Shown here: one piece after another, positions 53,748 to 62,436 of the stretch
Layout: each line of letters starts with the position of its first letter
Numbering within the stretch: the stretch's first letter is position 1
NCBI GenBank assembly: GCA_032059445.1
Contig: DAMCAP010000014.1
Location: 6,439 to 70,438, forward strand
Source of the DNA: DAMCAP01 sp032059445
GTDB taxonomy: Bacteria; Bacillota; Clostridia; Oscillospirales; Ruminococcaceae
Length of the DNA stretch: 64,000 nucleotides
Direction of reading: 5' to 3'
Notes under the pieces: generated by a model
What the model was told of the DNA's origin: nothing
The model's input: only the letters and a program-made list of their open reading frames with translations
Database searches by the model: none
Translations under genes and position numbers: made by a program

Positions 53748-54785
53748 TTATTCTACAGCACTCTCAATAATGGCGAAGCTACTACGCACACAGTCGATTT
53801 CTGCCATGGCACCGTAGGGCAGGATCATCTTCGGCTCATTATGCCCAAAGCTGCCGTTGTAAAGGATCGGCAGATCCTCCCTGCCAAACTCGGCGGCCAC
53901 CTTTTTGATCACTGCCTTATACTCCTCATAGTACCTACCCCCTTGAGGCTTCGCCCAAAAGACGCCGGCGATCCGCTCCAGCACCCCCATTGCGCCCAAA
54001 GCTCGCAGGGCATCCTCTACATACCAAGGCTCAGGGAGCTCCTCACAGGTCTCAAGGAAGAGGATTGCTCCCTCGAAGCAAGCAATAGGCGGGAAGAGCT
54101 TGGTCCCCCGCAAATTGCTTAAAACCTCAAGGCAGCCACCAAGGAGCCTGCCCCTTATCCTACCCTGCCCACCCAGCAGCTCATAGCCGCTATTGGGTAC
54201 AAATCTACGCTGCGTCCCTTTGTTTTGCTCTATCCATTCCAGCCACTCTGCGGTATAGTCTGTGCTAGGCAATATCTCTCCCACAGGCTCACCGCAAAAT
54301 AAGGTCTTGTTGACTGACTCTATGGTATAGGGGCTCATCGCTACATTCTCGGCGAAATCAGTGAGGATAGCCGGCCCATAAAAGCTAGACAACCCTGCCT
54401 TGAGGCAGAGCATGTGACTAACTGTAGTGTCAGAGTAGCCCATCAAAATTTTGGGGTTGGCTTTGATCTTCTCCAGATCGATATAGGGCAGCATACGGAT
54501 GCTGTCATTCCCTCCAATGCAGGAGATGATTGCCTTGATCGACGGATCAGCAAATGCAGCCATCAAATCCTCCGCTCGCTTCTGAGGGTTATGGTAGACA
54601 AAGTCAGCGCCTCTAAGAGTATGAGGCATCTCCACCACCTCCAGACCAAAGACCCGCTCTAAGCGCTCCTTGCCCTGATGGTAGCGCCAGAGGATCTCCT
54701 CCTCCCCCGCCCCGCCCCACGAAAGGCTGACGGTCGCCACCCTGTCACCTGGCTTGAGCCTTGGCGGCTTTATAAGCTTGCGCAT
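53748..54785 (-). CDS. S66-family LD-carboxypeptidase / MccF-like peptidase
   Basis: About 345 residues. IKPPRLKPGDRVATVSLSWGG, IISCIGGNDSIRMLPYID (the nucleophile Ser in GGNDS), MGYSDTTVSHMLCL, and GSFGHNEPKMILPYGAMAEID (catalytic His region) define the S66 family, whose members cleave L,D-peptide bonds of murein or microcin-type aminoacyl-nucleotides. The ATG at 54785 has AAGGGG 8 bases upstream; a GTG three codons earlier overlaps it. Substrate cannot be decided from the sequence. Confidence 0.9.
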   Translation of the reverse strand: MRKLIKPPRLKPGDRVATVSLSWGGAGEEEILWRYHQGKERLERVFGLEVVEMPHTLRGADFVYHNPQKRAEDLMAAFADPSIKAIISCIGGNDSIRMLPYIDLEKIKANPKILMGYSDTTVSHMLCLKAGLSSFYGPAILTDFAENVAMSPYTIESVNKTLFCGEPVGEILPSTDYTAEWLEWIEQNKGTQRRFVPNSGYELLGGQGRIRGRLLGGCLEVLSNLRGTKLFPPIACFEGAILFLETCEELPEPWYVEDALRALGAMGVLERIAGVFWAKPQGGRYYEEYKAVIKKVAAEFGREDLPILYNGSFGHNEPKMILPYGAMAEIDCVRSSFAIIESAVE

Positions 54786-54823
54786 TCTCTTCACCCCTTT
54801 ATTGGATTGGATGCGACGGAAGC

Positions 54824-55345
54824 TTACTTCGTAAAATCCTTATAAAGCAAGCTGGGCTGCACACCAGTATTATTTTGATACTTACCGCTCACATAGCGGT
54901 CGTACTCACCTTGTATGGTATGATAATAGATCTGACAGATCTCTACATTGGGGTAGATCTTAATAGGCTGCACACAAAAGATCTCTAAAGTCCAGTACCC
55001 TGCAAAGCCCACATCTCCAAAGCCCGCTGTCACATGGATAAACAGCCCCAAGCGACCGATAGAAGAGCGCCCCTCTAGCATCGGCACAAAGGTATCGGTC
55101 TTGGTAAATTCATTGGTGCGCCCCAAGTACAGCTTACCCGGCTCCAAGATCAAGCCGTCCTCCGGGATGATGATCTTGCTGGCAGTATTCTCCTGCTTCA
55201 TATCCAGCAGGGTATTGTCATAGACCAGTAGCTCATTTGCCAGAGATAAATTATAGCTATTGGGGTTGATCCGTTTTTTATCGAAGGGCTCGATGATGAT
55301 TTCTTTGCCCATGTGTTTTTCGATTTCCCGACCAGATAATAGCAT
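54824..55345 (-). CDS. dcd: dCTP deaminase (possibly bifunctional with dUTPase activity)
   Basis: 173-residue trimeric enzyme that supplies dUMP/dUTP from dCTP. LLSGREIEKHM, NPNSYNLSLA, MLEGRSSIGRLGLF, TAGFGDVGFAGYWTLE (catalytic Glu) and CQIYYHTIQG are conserved. The start MLLSGREI at 55345 is preferred because it is the canonical N-terminus with GGAG upstream; a longer frame extends 18 codons further. Confidence 0.93.
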   Translation of the reverse strand: MLLSGREIEKHMGKEIIIEPFDKKRINPNSYNLSLANELLVYDNTLLDMKQENTASKIIIPEDGLILEPGKLYLGRTNEFTKTDTFVPMLEGRSSIGRLGLFIHVTAGFGDVGFAGYWTLEIFCVQPIKIYPNVEICQIYYHTIQGEYDRYVSGKYQNNTGVQPSLLYKDFTK

Positions 55346-55471
55346 AGTAGGCTCCTTTGCTTTTTTATAAAAGTATAACACAAACACATCTAGTAGCAAA
55401 GCTTCTATTTTTGCCCCCTAAATGCTAACCAAGATCACTCAAATACAGGTGTCGACATCAGAGAACCAGTA

Positions 55472-55480
55472 TGGTATAAT
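55472..55480 (+). promoter_or_regulatory. Candidate extended -10 promoter upstream of msrAB
   Basis: TGGTATAAT (TGn plus a perfect -10), 150 bases before msrAB. It is nearly identical in context to the site at 51254-51262. Confidence 0.45.
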
Positions 55481-55630
55481 AAGCGCAAACTTTATTTACA
55501 AGCCTTCTTGGTATGGGCAGTTTATCACGGACTCTACCCATGCTATGGTAATCAAACTCATACTTGCAAATTGCAACAGCTTCTTTGGGGCATACTGATG
55601 AGGAACACTTATGAAATAAGGAGGGCATTT

Positions 55631-56584
55631 ATGAAAACTATTTATCTTGCAGGCGGGTGCTTCTGGGGTACCGAGAAGTACCTGTCGCTGATCCCGGGTG
55701 TACTGCACACTCAGGTAGGCTATGCCAACGGCAAAACTGAAAACCCCAGCTATGAGGATGTGTGCCGCCGTGGCACCGGCCATGCCGAAACAGTCAAGGT
55801 GGAGTATGATGAGCATCAAATCAGCCTGACATTCCTCCTAGAGATGTATTACAAGTCGATCGACCCCACCAGTCTTAATCGTCAAGGCGGCGATGTGGGC
55901 ACGCAGTACCGCACAGGGATCTACTACACCGACCCACAAGACAAAGCCATCATCGAGGGCTCTGTGATCCTGCTCTCCGAGAGCTTAAGCGACCCTGTAG
56001 CGATTGAAGTGCTGCCGCTGGAGAATTTCTACACCGCTGAGGAGTACCACCAAAGCTACCTTGATAAAAACCCTAGCGGCTACTGCCACATTGACTTTGC
56101 CCTCTTTGAAGAAGCGAGAAATGCTGTCGATACCCTCACCCGATTTCGCCCCGCACCAAAGGCGGAGCTGAAAGACACCTTAAACAACATGCAGTTTGAG
56201 GTTACCCAAAACAATGCTACCGAGCCCCCCTTTGCCAATGAATACTACAACACCTTTGAAAAAGGCATCTATGTAGATATCACCAGCGGTGAGCCCCTCT
56301 TTGTATCAAGTCAGAAGTTTGAGTCGGGCTGCGGCTGGCCTAGCTTCGCAAAGCCCATCGCTGCCGATAGCATCGAGTACCTGCCCGACAATACCCACGG
56401 CCGCCAGCGCACTGAGGTGCGTGCCAAAAACAGCGACGCCCACCTCGGCCACGTGTTTGAAGACGGCCCTCGTGAACTGGGTGGCCTGCGCTACTGCATC
56501 AACAGCGCTTCGCTACGCTTTATCCCCATGGATAAGATGGAGGAAGAAGGCTACGGCTACCTGCTCCCTCAAATTGAAGACTAG
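55631..56584 (+). CDS. msrAB: Fused peptide methionine sulfoxide reductase MsrA-MsrB
   Basis: 317-residue fusion that repairs both S and R forms of methionine sulfoxide. The N-terminal MsrA domain begins LAGGCFWGTEKYL (nucleophile C10). The C-terminal MsrB domain has KFESGCGWPSF, RTEVRAKNSDAHLGHVFEDGP and RYCINSASLRFIP (catalytic Cys). The MsrB zinc CxxC pair is not seen (SGEPLFVSSQKF), which is common in fused forms. AAGGAGG is just upstream; 41 preceding codons are not used. Confidence 0.96.
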   Translation: MKTIYLAGGCFWGTEKYLSLIPGVLHTQVGYANGKTENPSYEDVCRRGTGHAETVKVEYDEHQISLTFLLEMYYKSIDPTSLNRQGGDVGTQYRTGIYYTDPQDKAIIEGSVILLSESLSDPVAIEVLPLENFYTAEEYHQSYLDKNPSGYCHIDFALFEEARNAVDTLTRFRPAPKAELKDTLNNMQFEVTQNNATEPPFANEYYNTFEKGIYVDITSGEPLFVSSQKFESGCGWPSFAKPIAADSIEYLPDNTHGRQRTEVRAKNSDAHLGHVFEDGPRELGGLRYCINSASLRFIPMDKMEEEGYGYLLPQIED

Positions 56585-56760
56585 CAAACAACTGCTGGCA
56601 AAATCTAAAATAAAAGCACCCTCCTCACTGCTGATCAAGCTGCTTTGTCGGTTTCATGCTATGAGTATCTCGGATATAATCCGTTTGCTTCTACAAAGCG
56701 GGTAAGCTCACCATCGACTTTGGCAGGAGGATCGTCTAACAGTTAAACCCTACAATAAAT

Positions 56761-56797
56761 AAAAGACCGGTATCCAAAACGATACCGGTCTTTTTTG
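56761..56797. terminator. Bidirectional terminator
   Basis: Perfect stem AAAAGACCGGTATC/GATACCGGTCTTTT with a 6-base loop, serving msrAB and the convergent acetyltransferase. Confidence 0.9.
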
Positions 56798-56851
56798 ACC
56801 GTAAAACCATTGCTAAGCTCTATTTACCAGTGGATTAAAGGTAGATATCCC

Positions 56852-57286
56852 TTACCTACTGTATTGCATCGGAGTAAAGCGGATCCCATCCACTAGCTGC
56901 TCTCCATCGGTTGCCACAAATCCTAGATGGCGGTAGGCCTCCAACGCATAGGGTGAGGAATTCACCGTCATAGTATCACCGGGGCAATATTGCAGTGCTT
57001 CATGAAACAGCGCTTTACCAATCCCCTGCCTATGATAGCGACCATCTACAAAAAACAAAGAAATATGTTTCCCCTCGTTTCGTGTAGCAATTACCCCTAC
57101 GATTTTATCTGCTGCATAAGCACCATACATGGTCAGATTGCTATGATGATGGGCATCTTCAATAAAGCGCGTAAAGGCCTTTACGCCCTCCTCACTGTAT
57201 TCGGGAGCTTCGTACTGCATAAAAACATCTAGCGCCAGCTTAAGGGCCTCTGCCCTTCCTTGTGCATCATCGGGTTTAATCAGCAT
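56852..57286 (-). CDS. GNAT-family N-acetyltransferase
   Basis: 144 residues. The acetyl-CoA binding motif is VDGRYHRQGIGKALFHEAL, followed by DTMTVNSSPYALEAYRHLGF. The substrate is unknown. It is followed after 12 bases by a small membrane protein gene (57299-57829), which lies upstream in transcription. Confidence 0.9.
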   Translation of the reverse strand: MLIKPDDAQGRAEALKLALDVFMQYEAPEYSEEGVKAFTRFIEDAHHHSNLTMYGAYAADKIVGVIATRNEGKHISLFFVDGRYHRQGIGKALFHEALQYCPGDTMTVNSSPYALEAYRHLGFVATDGEQLVDGIRFTPMQYSR

Positions 57287-57298
57287 AAGTACTCTCCT

Positions 57299-57829
57299 CT
57301 ACTTCGTTGATAAGGCGATTATTTCATCAAGAGAGCTTTTCCATCCGTCGTCGTTTTGTATCCGTAGCTTCCAGTGCTTCGGGGCAGCATCGCCCCTTGC
57401 TGCATCCACCAGTATAAACTCCCCGCCGTAAGACTCCAGCCTAAAGTATATGCGTCCTTCCCCATCTTGGGCAGTAATTAAGTACCGCTCTTTATCCTCA
57501 AAAGGCACAGAAGCAGATGTAATCCGCTTAAACTGCGTACTCTCCAGAAGCGAAATCAGCATAGCAAGCTGCGCATCTTCCAATCTATGCTCATAAATTC
57601 GCTCAGATTTCTCCGAGCTTTCGTAACTCTTGGTCAGCTGTATGCTACCCTCATTATCCAAGTCGATAAAGCGGCTGATTTGCGCACCATCCACATTAAA
57701 ATAAAGCTGAAACGCCATAAACGTAATAATCCCCGCTACTACCGCTATCATCAGCTTCACAGCTCTGTTGTTTTTCAAATCCGATACCCCCTCATCATCT
57801 TTATAGCTGGCACAAGCATTATTATGCAT
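57299..57829 (-). CDS. Membrane-anchored hypothetical protein
   Basis: 176 residues. One transmembrane helix (LMIAVVAGIITFMAFQLYFNV, residues about 26-46) precedes a soluble domain with alternating strands and charges. No family recognised. It starts 1 base after the DUF3788 stop and is followed by the acetyltransferase, so the three probably form an operon. Confidence 0.7.
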   Translation of the reverse strand: MHNNACASYKDDEGVSDLKNNRAVKLMIAVVAGIITFMAFQLYFNVDGAQISRFIDLDNEGSIQLTKSYESSEKSERIYEHRLEDAQLAMLISLLESTQFKRITSASVPFEDKERYLITAQDGEGRIYFRLESYGGEFILVDAARGDAAPKHWKLRIQNDDGWKSSLDEIIALSTK

Positions 57830-58246
57830 TTAAATTCTCTGCAACTTTATCTCTACAAATCTATATAGATCGACCATGTGCTCCTCATGAAGCACCCGAT
57901 AGTTAAGCCAGCCACCCTCTCCACAAGGGTATCTGCGGTCCCAAAGCTCTTGGGCATACGCCGATAGATCGGGGTAAATCCTCTCAACCTGCTTATCAGC
58001 AAGCCTGATCATGACTGTAAACGCATCTGTTTCGGCAAACACATCACAGATGTGCTTGCTCTTACACTTGTGCTTGATACCCCAGCCATAGTGCTTCCCA
58101 TAAGGGAAGCGGATTTCAAGCTCGGTTTCGTACTTAGCTGCCATGCTCTGATTAAAGCACGCAAATAATTCACCTACAGCCCCACAATACTCAGTCATTT
58201 GGTGCAGGCTTGGTCTGCAGGATTTATCCAGCATCCGCTCATGCAT
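57830..58246 (-). CDS. DUF3788 family protein
   Basis: 138 residues. MHERMLDKSCRPSLHQM, ELEIRFPYGKHYGWGIKHKCKSKHICDVF and FTVMIRLADKQVERI match DUF3788, which is of unknown function. GGGGGAG is just before the ATG at 58246; the frame extends 33 codons upstream without a good SD. It begins the run DUF3788-membrane protein-GNAT. Confidence 0.88.
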   Translation of the reverse strand: MHERMLDKSCRPSLHQMTEYCGAVGELFACFNQSMAAKYETELEIRFPYGKHYGWGIKHKCKSKHICDVFAETDAFTVMIRLADKQVERIYPDLSAYAQELWDRRYPCGEGGWLNYRVLHEEHMVDLYRFVEIKLQRI

Positions 58247-58364
58247 GAGTCTCCCCCTCACTTCCAATCGTTCCCTTTGTAAAATATAACATAAAAAAGC
58301 GGGAATGGAAAGATATCGCTGACAGCTTCCCGATTTTGCATTCACTGCCCAGTATGCTTTATCT

Positions 58365-58826
58365 TTATCGCACAGTTTCAGTTTTTACAATCTTAAAGCC
58401 GTTTGATAAATACATTATGATTGCACCTTGATTCCAGTCGGCAACATGAAGAATAATCGGAGATCTCTCGTGTTTTTGCAAAAAGGCTATAGCAAATTGC
58501 AATAAGGCCTTGCCATACCCTTTATTTTGAAACTCCTTTGCAACAATCAGATCGTCAATCTCATTATCATATACTGCAACAGACCCTACAATCGTACCAT
58601 CAATTTCATATATAAATACCTGATCTTGTTTTAATAAAAGCTCTTCTTGACTATCACAGCAGTTGACAGGAGATAGCCCTAGCGCTGCCCTCATAGCAAA
58701 GAAGCAATCTTCGTATATACGTTTATAATCATCATAATCTTCGCTTACATAGTGCCTCACTTCTAGCTGAGAAGTCAAATTTGCCCCGCAATACTCCATC
58801 GTATGAGCAACAATTTCCACTGCCAA
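58365..58826 (-). CDS. GNAT-family N-acetyltransferase
   Basis: 153 residues. The core is DDLIVAKEFQNKGYGKALLQFAI (acetyl-CoA loop QNKGYG) and VADWNQGAIIMYLSNGFKIVKTE. It lies 9 bases downstream of the metallophosphoesterase. Substrate unknown. Confidence 0.88.
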   Translation of the reverse strand: MAVEIVAHTMEYCGANLTSQLEVRHYVSEDYDDYKRIYEDCFFAMRAALGLSPVNCCDSQEELLLKQDQVFIYEIDGTIVGSVAVYDNEIDDLIVAKEFQNKGYGKALLQFAIAFLQKHERSPIILHVADWNQGAIIMYLSNGFKIVKTETVR

Positions 58827-58835
58827 TCCACCGTC

Positions 58836-59687
58836 CTATTTGCTTTTTAAGGTAACCACAACAATTTCAGGTCTGTTAAAGATCCTTACGGGCACAATGC
58901 TATTGCCCAAGCCTCTGCTTACAAACATGGTAGATGCATCCTGATTATAGCTGCCACTCGTAAGCTTGGGGAATAGCCCTTGATCAGGAGCCACCAAGCC
59001 TCCTACAAACGGAAGTCTAAACTGCCCGCCATGAGCGTGCCCAGCAAAAATTAGATCCATACCGCTAGCACAATAGAGGTCAAATAGCTCTGGTCTATGT
59101 GAGAGCAGTATTTTAAAGCGATCATCAGCCGACCATTGATTTAGGCTTTCTAACATCCTAGCAGTATTGGTGCCTTCCATGTAACTAGAAGTAAGGAAGT
59201 CTGGGTCGCTTACTCCTAAGATCTTTATCGAGCTGCTGCCTCTAGAAATTTCAAATACTGCATCATCAAGCACATTTACGCCCGCATCTTGCAAGCTTTC
59301 TTTTATTATAGGAAACTTCCCTGACCATGCTTCATGATTTCCTGAAACGTAATATACAGGCGCGAATTTGACAGCACCCTTAATAAATGTCATCGCCGCG
59401 TCTAAGTCATATTTTCGTCTATCGATTAAATCACCTGTAATCACGATGATATCTGGTGATACACTTTGTATATTTAAGATCTTTATCTGATCTTCTCCAA
59501 ATTTTTTGTTGTGCAGATCAGAAATATGGGCTATGACAAAGCCATCAAAATCACTTGGTATGTTTTGATTGATATAATCAGATTTTGATAGAACTATACT
59601 CGTATTTTGCCAGACGCAAAAACATACAAGGACAATGAGCGTAGCAGCTGATATGAGCACCTTATATTTCTTGAGTATTCTTCTCAC
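58836..59687 (-). CDS. Membrane-anchored metallophosphoesterase (YkuE/YaeI-like)
   Basis: 283 residues with an N-terminal membrane anchor (VLISAATLIVLVCFCVW). The catalytic dimetal motifs are present: AHISDLHNKKFG, ITGDLIDRR, YVSGNHEAWSG, LLSHRPELFDL and FAGHAHGGQFRLPFVG. YaeI-type enzymes act on lipid-linked or outer-layer phosphoesters; the substrate here is unknown. It starts with GTG at 59687. Its 5' half is duplicated at the right edge of the window (63793-64000). Confidence 0.93.
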   Translation of the reverse strand: MRRILKKYKVLISAATLIVLVCFCVWQNTSIVLSKSDYINQNIPSDFDGFVIAHISDLHNKKFGEDQIKILNIQSVSPDIIVITGDLIDRRKYDLDAAMTFIKGAVKFAPVYYVSGNHEAWSGKFPIIKESLQDAGVNVLDDAVFEISRGSSSIKILGVSDPDFLTSSYMEGTNTARMLESLNQWSADDRFKILLSHRPELFDLYCASGMDLIFAGHAHGGQFRLPFVGGLVAPDQGLFPKLTSGSYNQDASTMFVSRGLGNSIVPVRIFNRPEIVVVTLKSK

Positions 59688-59974
59688 TAGATCACCTCAA
59701 AGCACATATAATCTTAATTTCATTATAGCATAAAGAATAAGAACGGTAAGCCTATCAGTTATAAAAAGCTGTGGAAGCCTCTTATTGACAAAGACCTTAA
59801 AAAAAGGAATTGCGTAGTTTGGCCAATATGAGTCAAACATCTATGGCTAAGCTTGCTCATAATTAAAATGTTACAACTGATATACTAGTGCGCATTTGAG
59901 ACATTAAAATGCGATATTGGAGATATTGCAGCAATCTACTACAGTGTAGATGCTGAGCGGTTCAAGGGGAAACC

Positions 59975-60303
59975 ATGATTTTTAAAGAAATAGAGAGCAG
60001 GCAAAAATTGAGTGGTAGTTATTATACTTCCTGATGGTTAGCCGATTTTTAATGCGTGGGGTTTTAGAGTCTAATTCTAAAACTATTTTTGACCCTAGTT
60101 GAGGAAATGGCGTTTTTGGTGTTTTGCCTCATGATAAATGTGACCTTTCCACACTGGCTTGGACATTAATAACGATGCTGCTTCTATTTGTCTAGACAAG
60201 TTGAGTACTTTGTCGGTGCAATCAATGGTTGCTACTCAAGATTTCCTAAAGTGAGCAATTGACTTAACGTCTGAAAAGTGCCAAACGTTTGATGCTGCTG
60301 TAT
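59975..60303 (+). pseudogene. Relic of an N6-adenine DNA methyltransferase (type IIG/Eco57I-like)
   Basis: Starts with AAGGGG and ATG and reads MIFKEIESRQKLSGSYYT, then stops. The same frame continues as WLADFLMRG and SNSKTIFDPS-stop-GNGVFGVL, matching the motif I region (DPScGnGvF) of adenine methylases with the Cys codon changed to TGA. After a frame change it reads DAASICLDKLSTLSVQSM, VATQDFLK-stop-AIDLTSEK, TFDAAV, close to the motif IV region where NPPY should follow, and there it breaks off. Several stops make it non-functional. An ICE or restriction-modification remnant. Confidence 0.7.
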
Positions 60304-60456
60304 GATCGGTATGAGTTTAATCACTGAGGGGACAATCATATCTAGAAACTCTTGGATTCTGGCATCCTCCTGCGACGGGGATTGGGATTTTTTCTTTCTT
60401 GCCATCGGCGTTTCTTCTTTTCTGGTTTTGATTTTGGGTATGGCAAAAGCCGCCAT
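60304..60456 (-). pseudogene. Relic of a conjugative VirB4/TraE-type ATPase N-terminus
   Basis: On the minus strand the sequence reads ARKKKSQSPSQEDARIQEF and LDMIVPSVIK, which resembles the opening of VirB4-like ATPases of clostridial conjugative elements (FLDMIxPSxIKF-TDHY). The next residues match only if the frame shifts (TDH), then homology ends at the junction with the methylase relic at 60303. It has no Walker motifs. The assignment is from memory of the family, so confidence is moderate. Confidence 0.5.
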
Positions 60457-60482
60457 GGTTGTGACGACTTGAGATAATTTGG

Positions 60483-60511
60483 TTTACTTTGATAAAGGAT
60501 TGAGATATAAT
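60483..60511 (+). promoter_or_regulatory. Promoter of the MBL-fold gene
   Basis: TTTACT (60483-60488), 17-base spacer, TATAAT (60506-60511), about 79 bases before the ATG. Confidence 0.6.
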
Positions 60512-60589
60512 AATGTTTATAAATAATTGATCCGTAAGATTTTTTTCAAACGCTGTGTTTTCATTTTACGCAGCACGAAGGAGGACTTA

Positions 60590-61351
60590 ATGGAAAACTG
60601 GTTTACGCTTGATCAAATTGATACATATACTCACATAATCAGTGAATACCGTCATTGGGAGGAAACACATTGCTACCTGCTCGAAGGTAGCGAGCGGTGT
60701 CTGCTCATCGACACCGGACTTGGTATTTGCAACATCTCTGAGGTAGTGAAAAAGCTGACGGATAAGCCTGTGACTGCCGTGGCCACACATGTCCATTGGG
60801 ACCATATCGGCGGACACGAATACTACCCGGATTTCTATGCACATAAGGCAGAACTAAACTGGCTCAATGGTGAATTTCCACTGACGATGGATACTATCCG
60901 AGATATGGTCATAGATCGCTGCGATTTACCGAAAGGGTATGACGTCAACACATATAAGTTCTTTCAGGGAATGCCTACACAGGTGCTCAAAGACGGTGAC
61001 ACCATTGATCTGGGTGGGCGCATGATCACGGCACTGCATACACCGGGACACTCTCCGGGGCATCTATGTTTTTGGGAACCACAACGCGGCTACTTATTTA
61101 CTGGCGATCTTGTCTATAAGGACACACTATTTGCATACTATCCGTCCACTGATCCCCAGGCATATCTCACATCGCTTGAAAAAATTGCGGCACTGCCCTT
61201 GAAAAGAGTATTTCCTGCTCATCACAGTTTGGATATTCAGCCAGAGATTTTGATCCGTATGCGAGATGCTCTCAGGCAACTGAAAGTCGATGGCAATCTA
61301 CATCATGGTAGCGGTACTTTTGATTACGGAGATTGGGCTATTTGGTTGTGA
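60590..61351 (+). CDS. MBL-fold metallo-hydrolase
   Basis: 253 residues of metallo-beta-lactamase fold: LLIDTGLGICN, the zinc motif HVHWDHIGGH, TPGHSPGHLCFW, LFTGDLVYKDTLF and FPAHHSLD (last metal ligand). The substrate is unknown; this is a large generic family. AAGGAGG lies just before ATG 60590. It has its own promoter and terminator inside the accessory segment. Confidence 0.92.
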   Translation: MENWFTLDQIDTYTHIISEYRHWEETHCYLLEGSERCLLIDTGLGICNISEVVKKLTDKPVTAVATHVHWDHIGGHEYYPDFYAHKAELNWLNGEFPLTMDTIRDMVIDRCDLPKGYDVNTYKFFQGMPTQVLKDGDTIDLGGRMITALHTPGHSPGHLCFWEPQRGYLFTGDLVYKDTLFAYYPSTDPQAYLTSLEKIAALPLKRVFPAHHSLDIQPEILIRMRDALRQLKVDGNLHHGSGTFDYGDWAIWL

Positions 61352-61377
61352 TCTTCGAACATATGAGAAGTAATGAG

Positions 61378-61424
61378 CAAACCGGGAAGCTGAGAACCCT
61401 TCGCTTCCCGGTTTGATATTTTTT
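61378..61424 (+). terminator. Terminator after the MBL-fold gene
   Basis: Perfect stem CAAACCGGGAAGC/GCTTCCCGGTTTG with a 12-base loop, then ATATTTTTT. Confidence 0.9.
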
Positions 61425-61696
61425 CTGCACTCACTCATTTAAAATAACCCACCACTCACCATCGAAATCCTCGAATTTCTCGGTCGTGATATCTGTGAGA
61501 AAAACAGAATACCGGGCGTAGTACATTTTAGCCTTATGTGGCTGATACCAAAGGACGCAGAAAACCTGTTAACGGACGGCGAAAAAGATAAAAAGGTAAA
61601 CGCAACGTGAAGTTACGTATTTGCAAATCCAAGTTGATGGAGTTTCAAGAAAATCTATATTATCATTAGTGTATAAAAAGAAAGCGAGGTAATAAT

Positions 61697-61824
61697 ATGA
61701 GTTTTGCTAGATAATCTGAAACAGATAAGGAAAGATAACAATTTATCTCAATAGGACTTATCAGAATTATTAGATGTTAGTAGGTAGTCTGTATCAAAGT
61801 GGGAGCTAGGAGTGGGATACCCAG
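61697..61824 (+). pseudogene. Relic of an XRE-family repressor
   Basis: After an ATG at 61697 and one frame change, the plus strand reads DNLKQIRKDNNLSQ-stop-DLSELLDVSR-stop-SVSKWELGVGYPE, the opening HTH of an XRE repressor with two in-frame stops (CAATAG, AGGTAG). It breaks off at the junction with the tfoX-like gene. It is non-functional and likely the scar of a mobile element. The stretch 61425-61696 has nothing else. Confidence 0.7.
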
Positions 61825-62141
61825 AAGTTCTTCTTTGGTTTTGGTGCGGGAAGCTCATGATAAGTAGCGGATATAAACTGTGCCATCAACTCTCTGTCAT
61901 CCACACTGTCTATGACAAGGTGTGTTTTAGCACCTGTGTATGGTGAGGCTTCCTCGCTATTCGGGTAGATATGTATTCCAGCTTCAGTCTTTTTAACAAA
62001 AAACTGATTGTCACAGATAACGCCAATGACTTTTCCGTTACAATAAACGCCATATTCTCCGAACATTTTTTTGTATGTGATTTCACCTGCACCACTGATT
62101 TGGTCACAGACATACTTCACAAAATCTAAAGTTGATGCCAT
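61806..62141 (-). CDS. TfoX N-terminal domain protein
   Basis: 111 residues. TLDFVKYVCDQISGAGEITYKKMFGEYGVYCNGKVIGVICDNQFFVKKTEAG, in parts KKMFGEYGVYCNGK and NQFFVKKTEAG, match the TfoX-N domain of unknown function. The C-terminal residues (NFWVSHS) are read from sequence shared with the XRE relic on the opposite strand, so the end was created or altered at the junction. It starts 9 bases after the DUF3795 stop and probably shares its transcript. Confidence 0.85.
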   Translation of the reverse strand: MASTLDFVKYVCDQISGAGEITYKKMFGEYGVYCNGKVIGVICDNQFFVKKTEAGIHIYPNSEEASPYTGAKTHLVIDSVDDRELMAQFISATYHELPAPKPKKNFWVSHS

Positions 62142-62150
62142 GACTACCTC

Positions 62151-62411
62151 CTAACCCTTACACCACAATTTGCATTGCTCAATTCGCTTTCCGTCATCGC
62201 CTTGCTTTTCATCATATGCAAATTGCTTAAGCAGGTTACATGGAAAACTGTTACACTGTCCACAATGCTCTTGTTTTTTAGTTTCACAGCATGATTTAAT
62301 GGGACAGCTTTCACCCCAAAATGGTTTTTCTATCTGGGTACAGCCCTTACAGTTCATTTGCTCACGATAAGCACATTGGCTACACAAAAGACCACATCTT
62401 GATTCAATCAT
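62151..62411 (-). CDS. DUF3795 cysteine-rich protein
   Basis: 86 residues with eleven Cys: CGLLCSQCAYREQMNCKGC, ESCPIKSCCETKKQEHCGQC, PCNLLK and CKLWC. This is a DUF3795-type putative zinc-binding protein of unknown role. AAAGGAGG is well placed before the ATG. It is followed by tfoX-like. The region before it carries the inverted repeat at 62451-62474 and a TATAAT. Confidence 0.88.
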   Translation of the reverse strand: MIESRCGLLCSQCAYREQMNCKGCTQIEKPFWGESCPIKSCCETKKQEHCGQCNSFPCNLLKQFAYDEKQGDDGKRIEQCKLWCKG

Positions 62412-62436
62412 GAACCGACACCTCCTTTTTTACCCT

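Noticed and set aside
59975..60303. A selenocysteine (TGA) codon in the methylase
   Set aside because: TAG stops and frame breaks occur in the same stretch, which shows decay instead.
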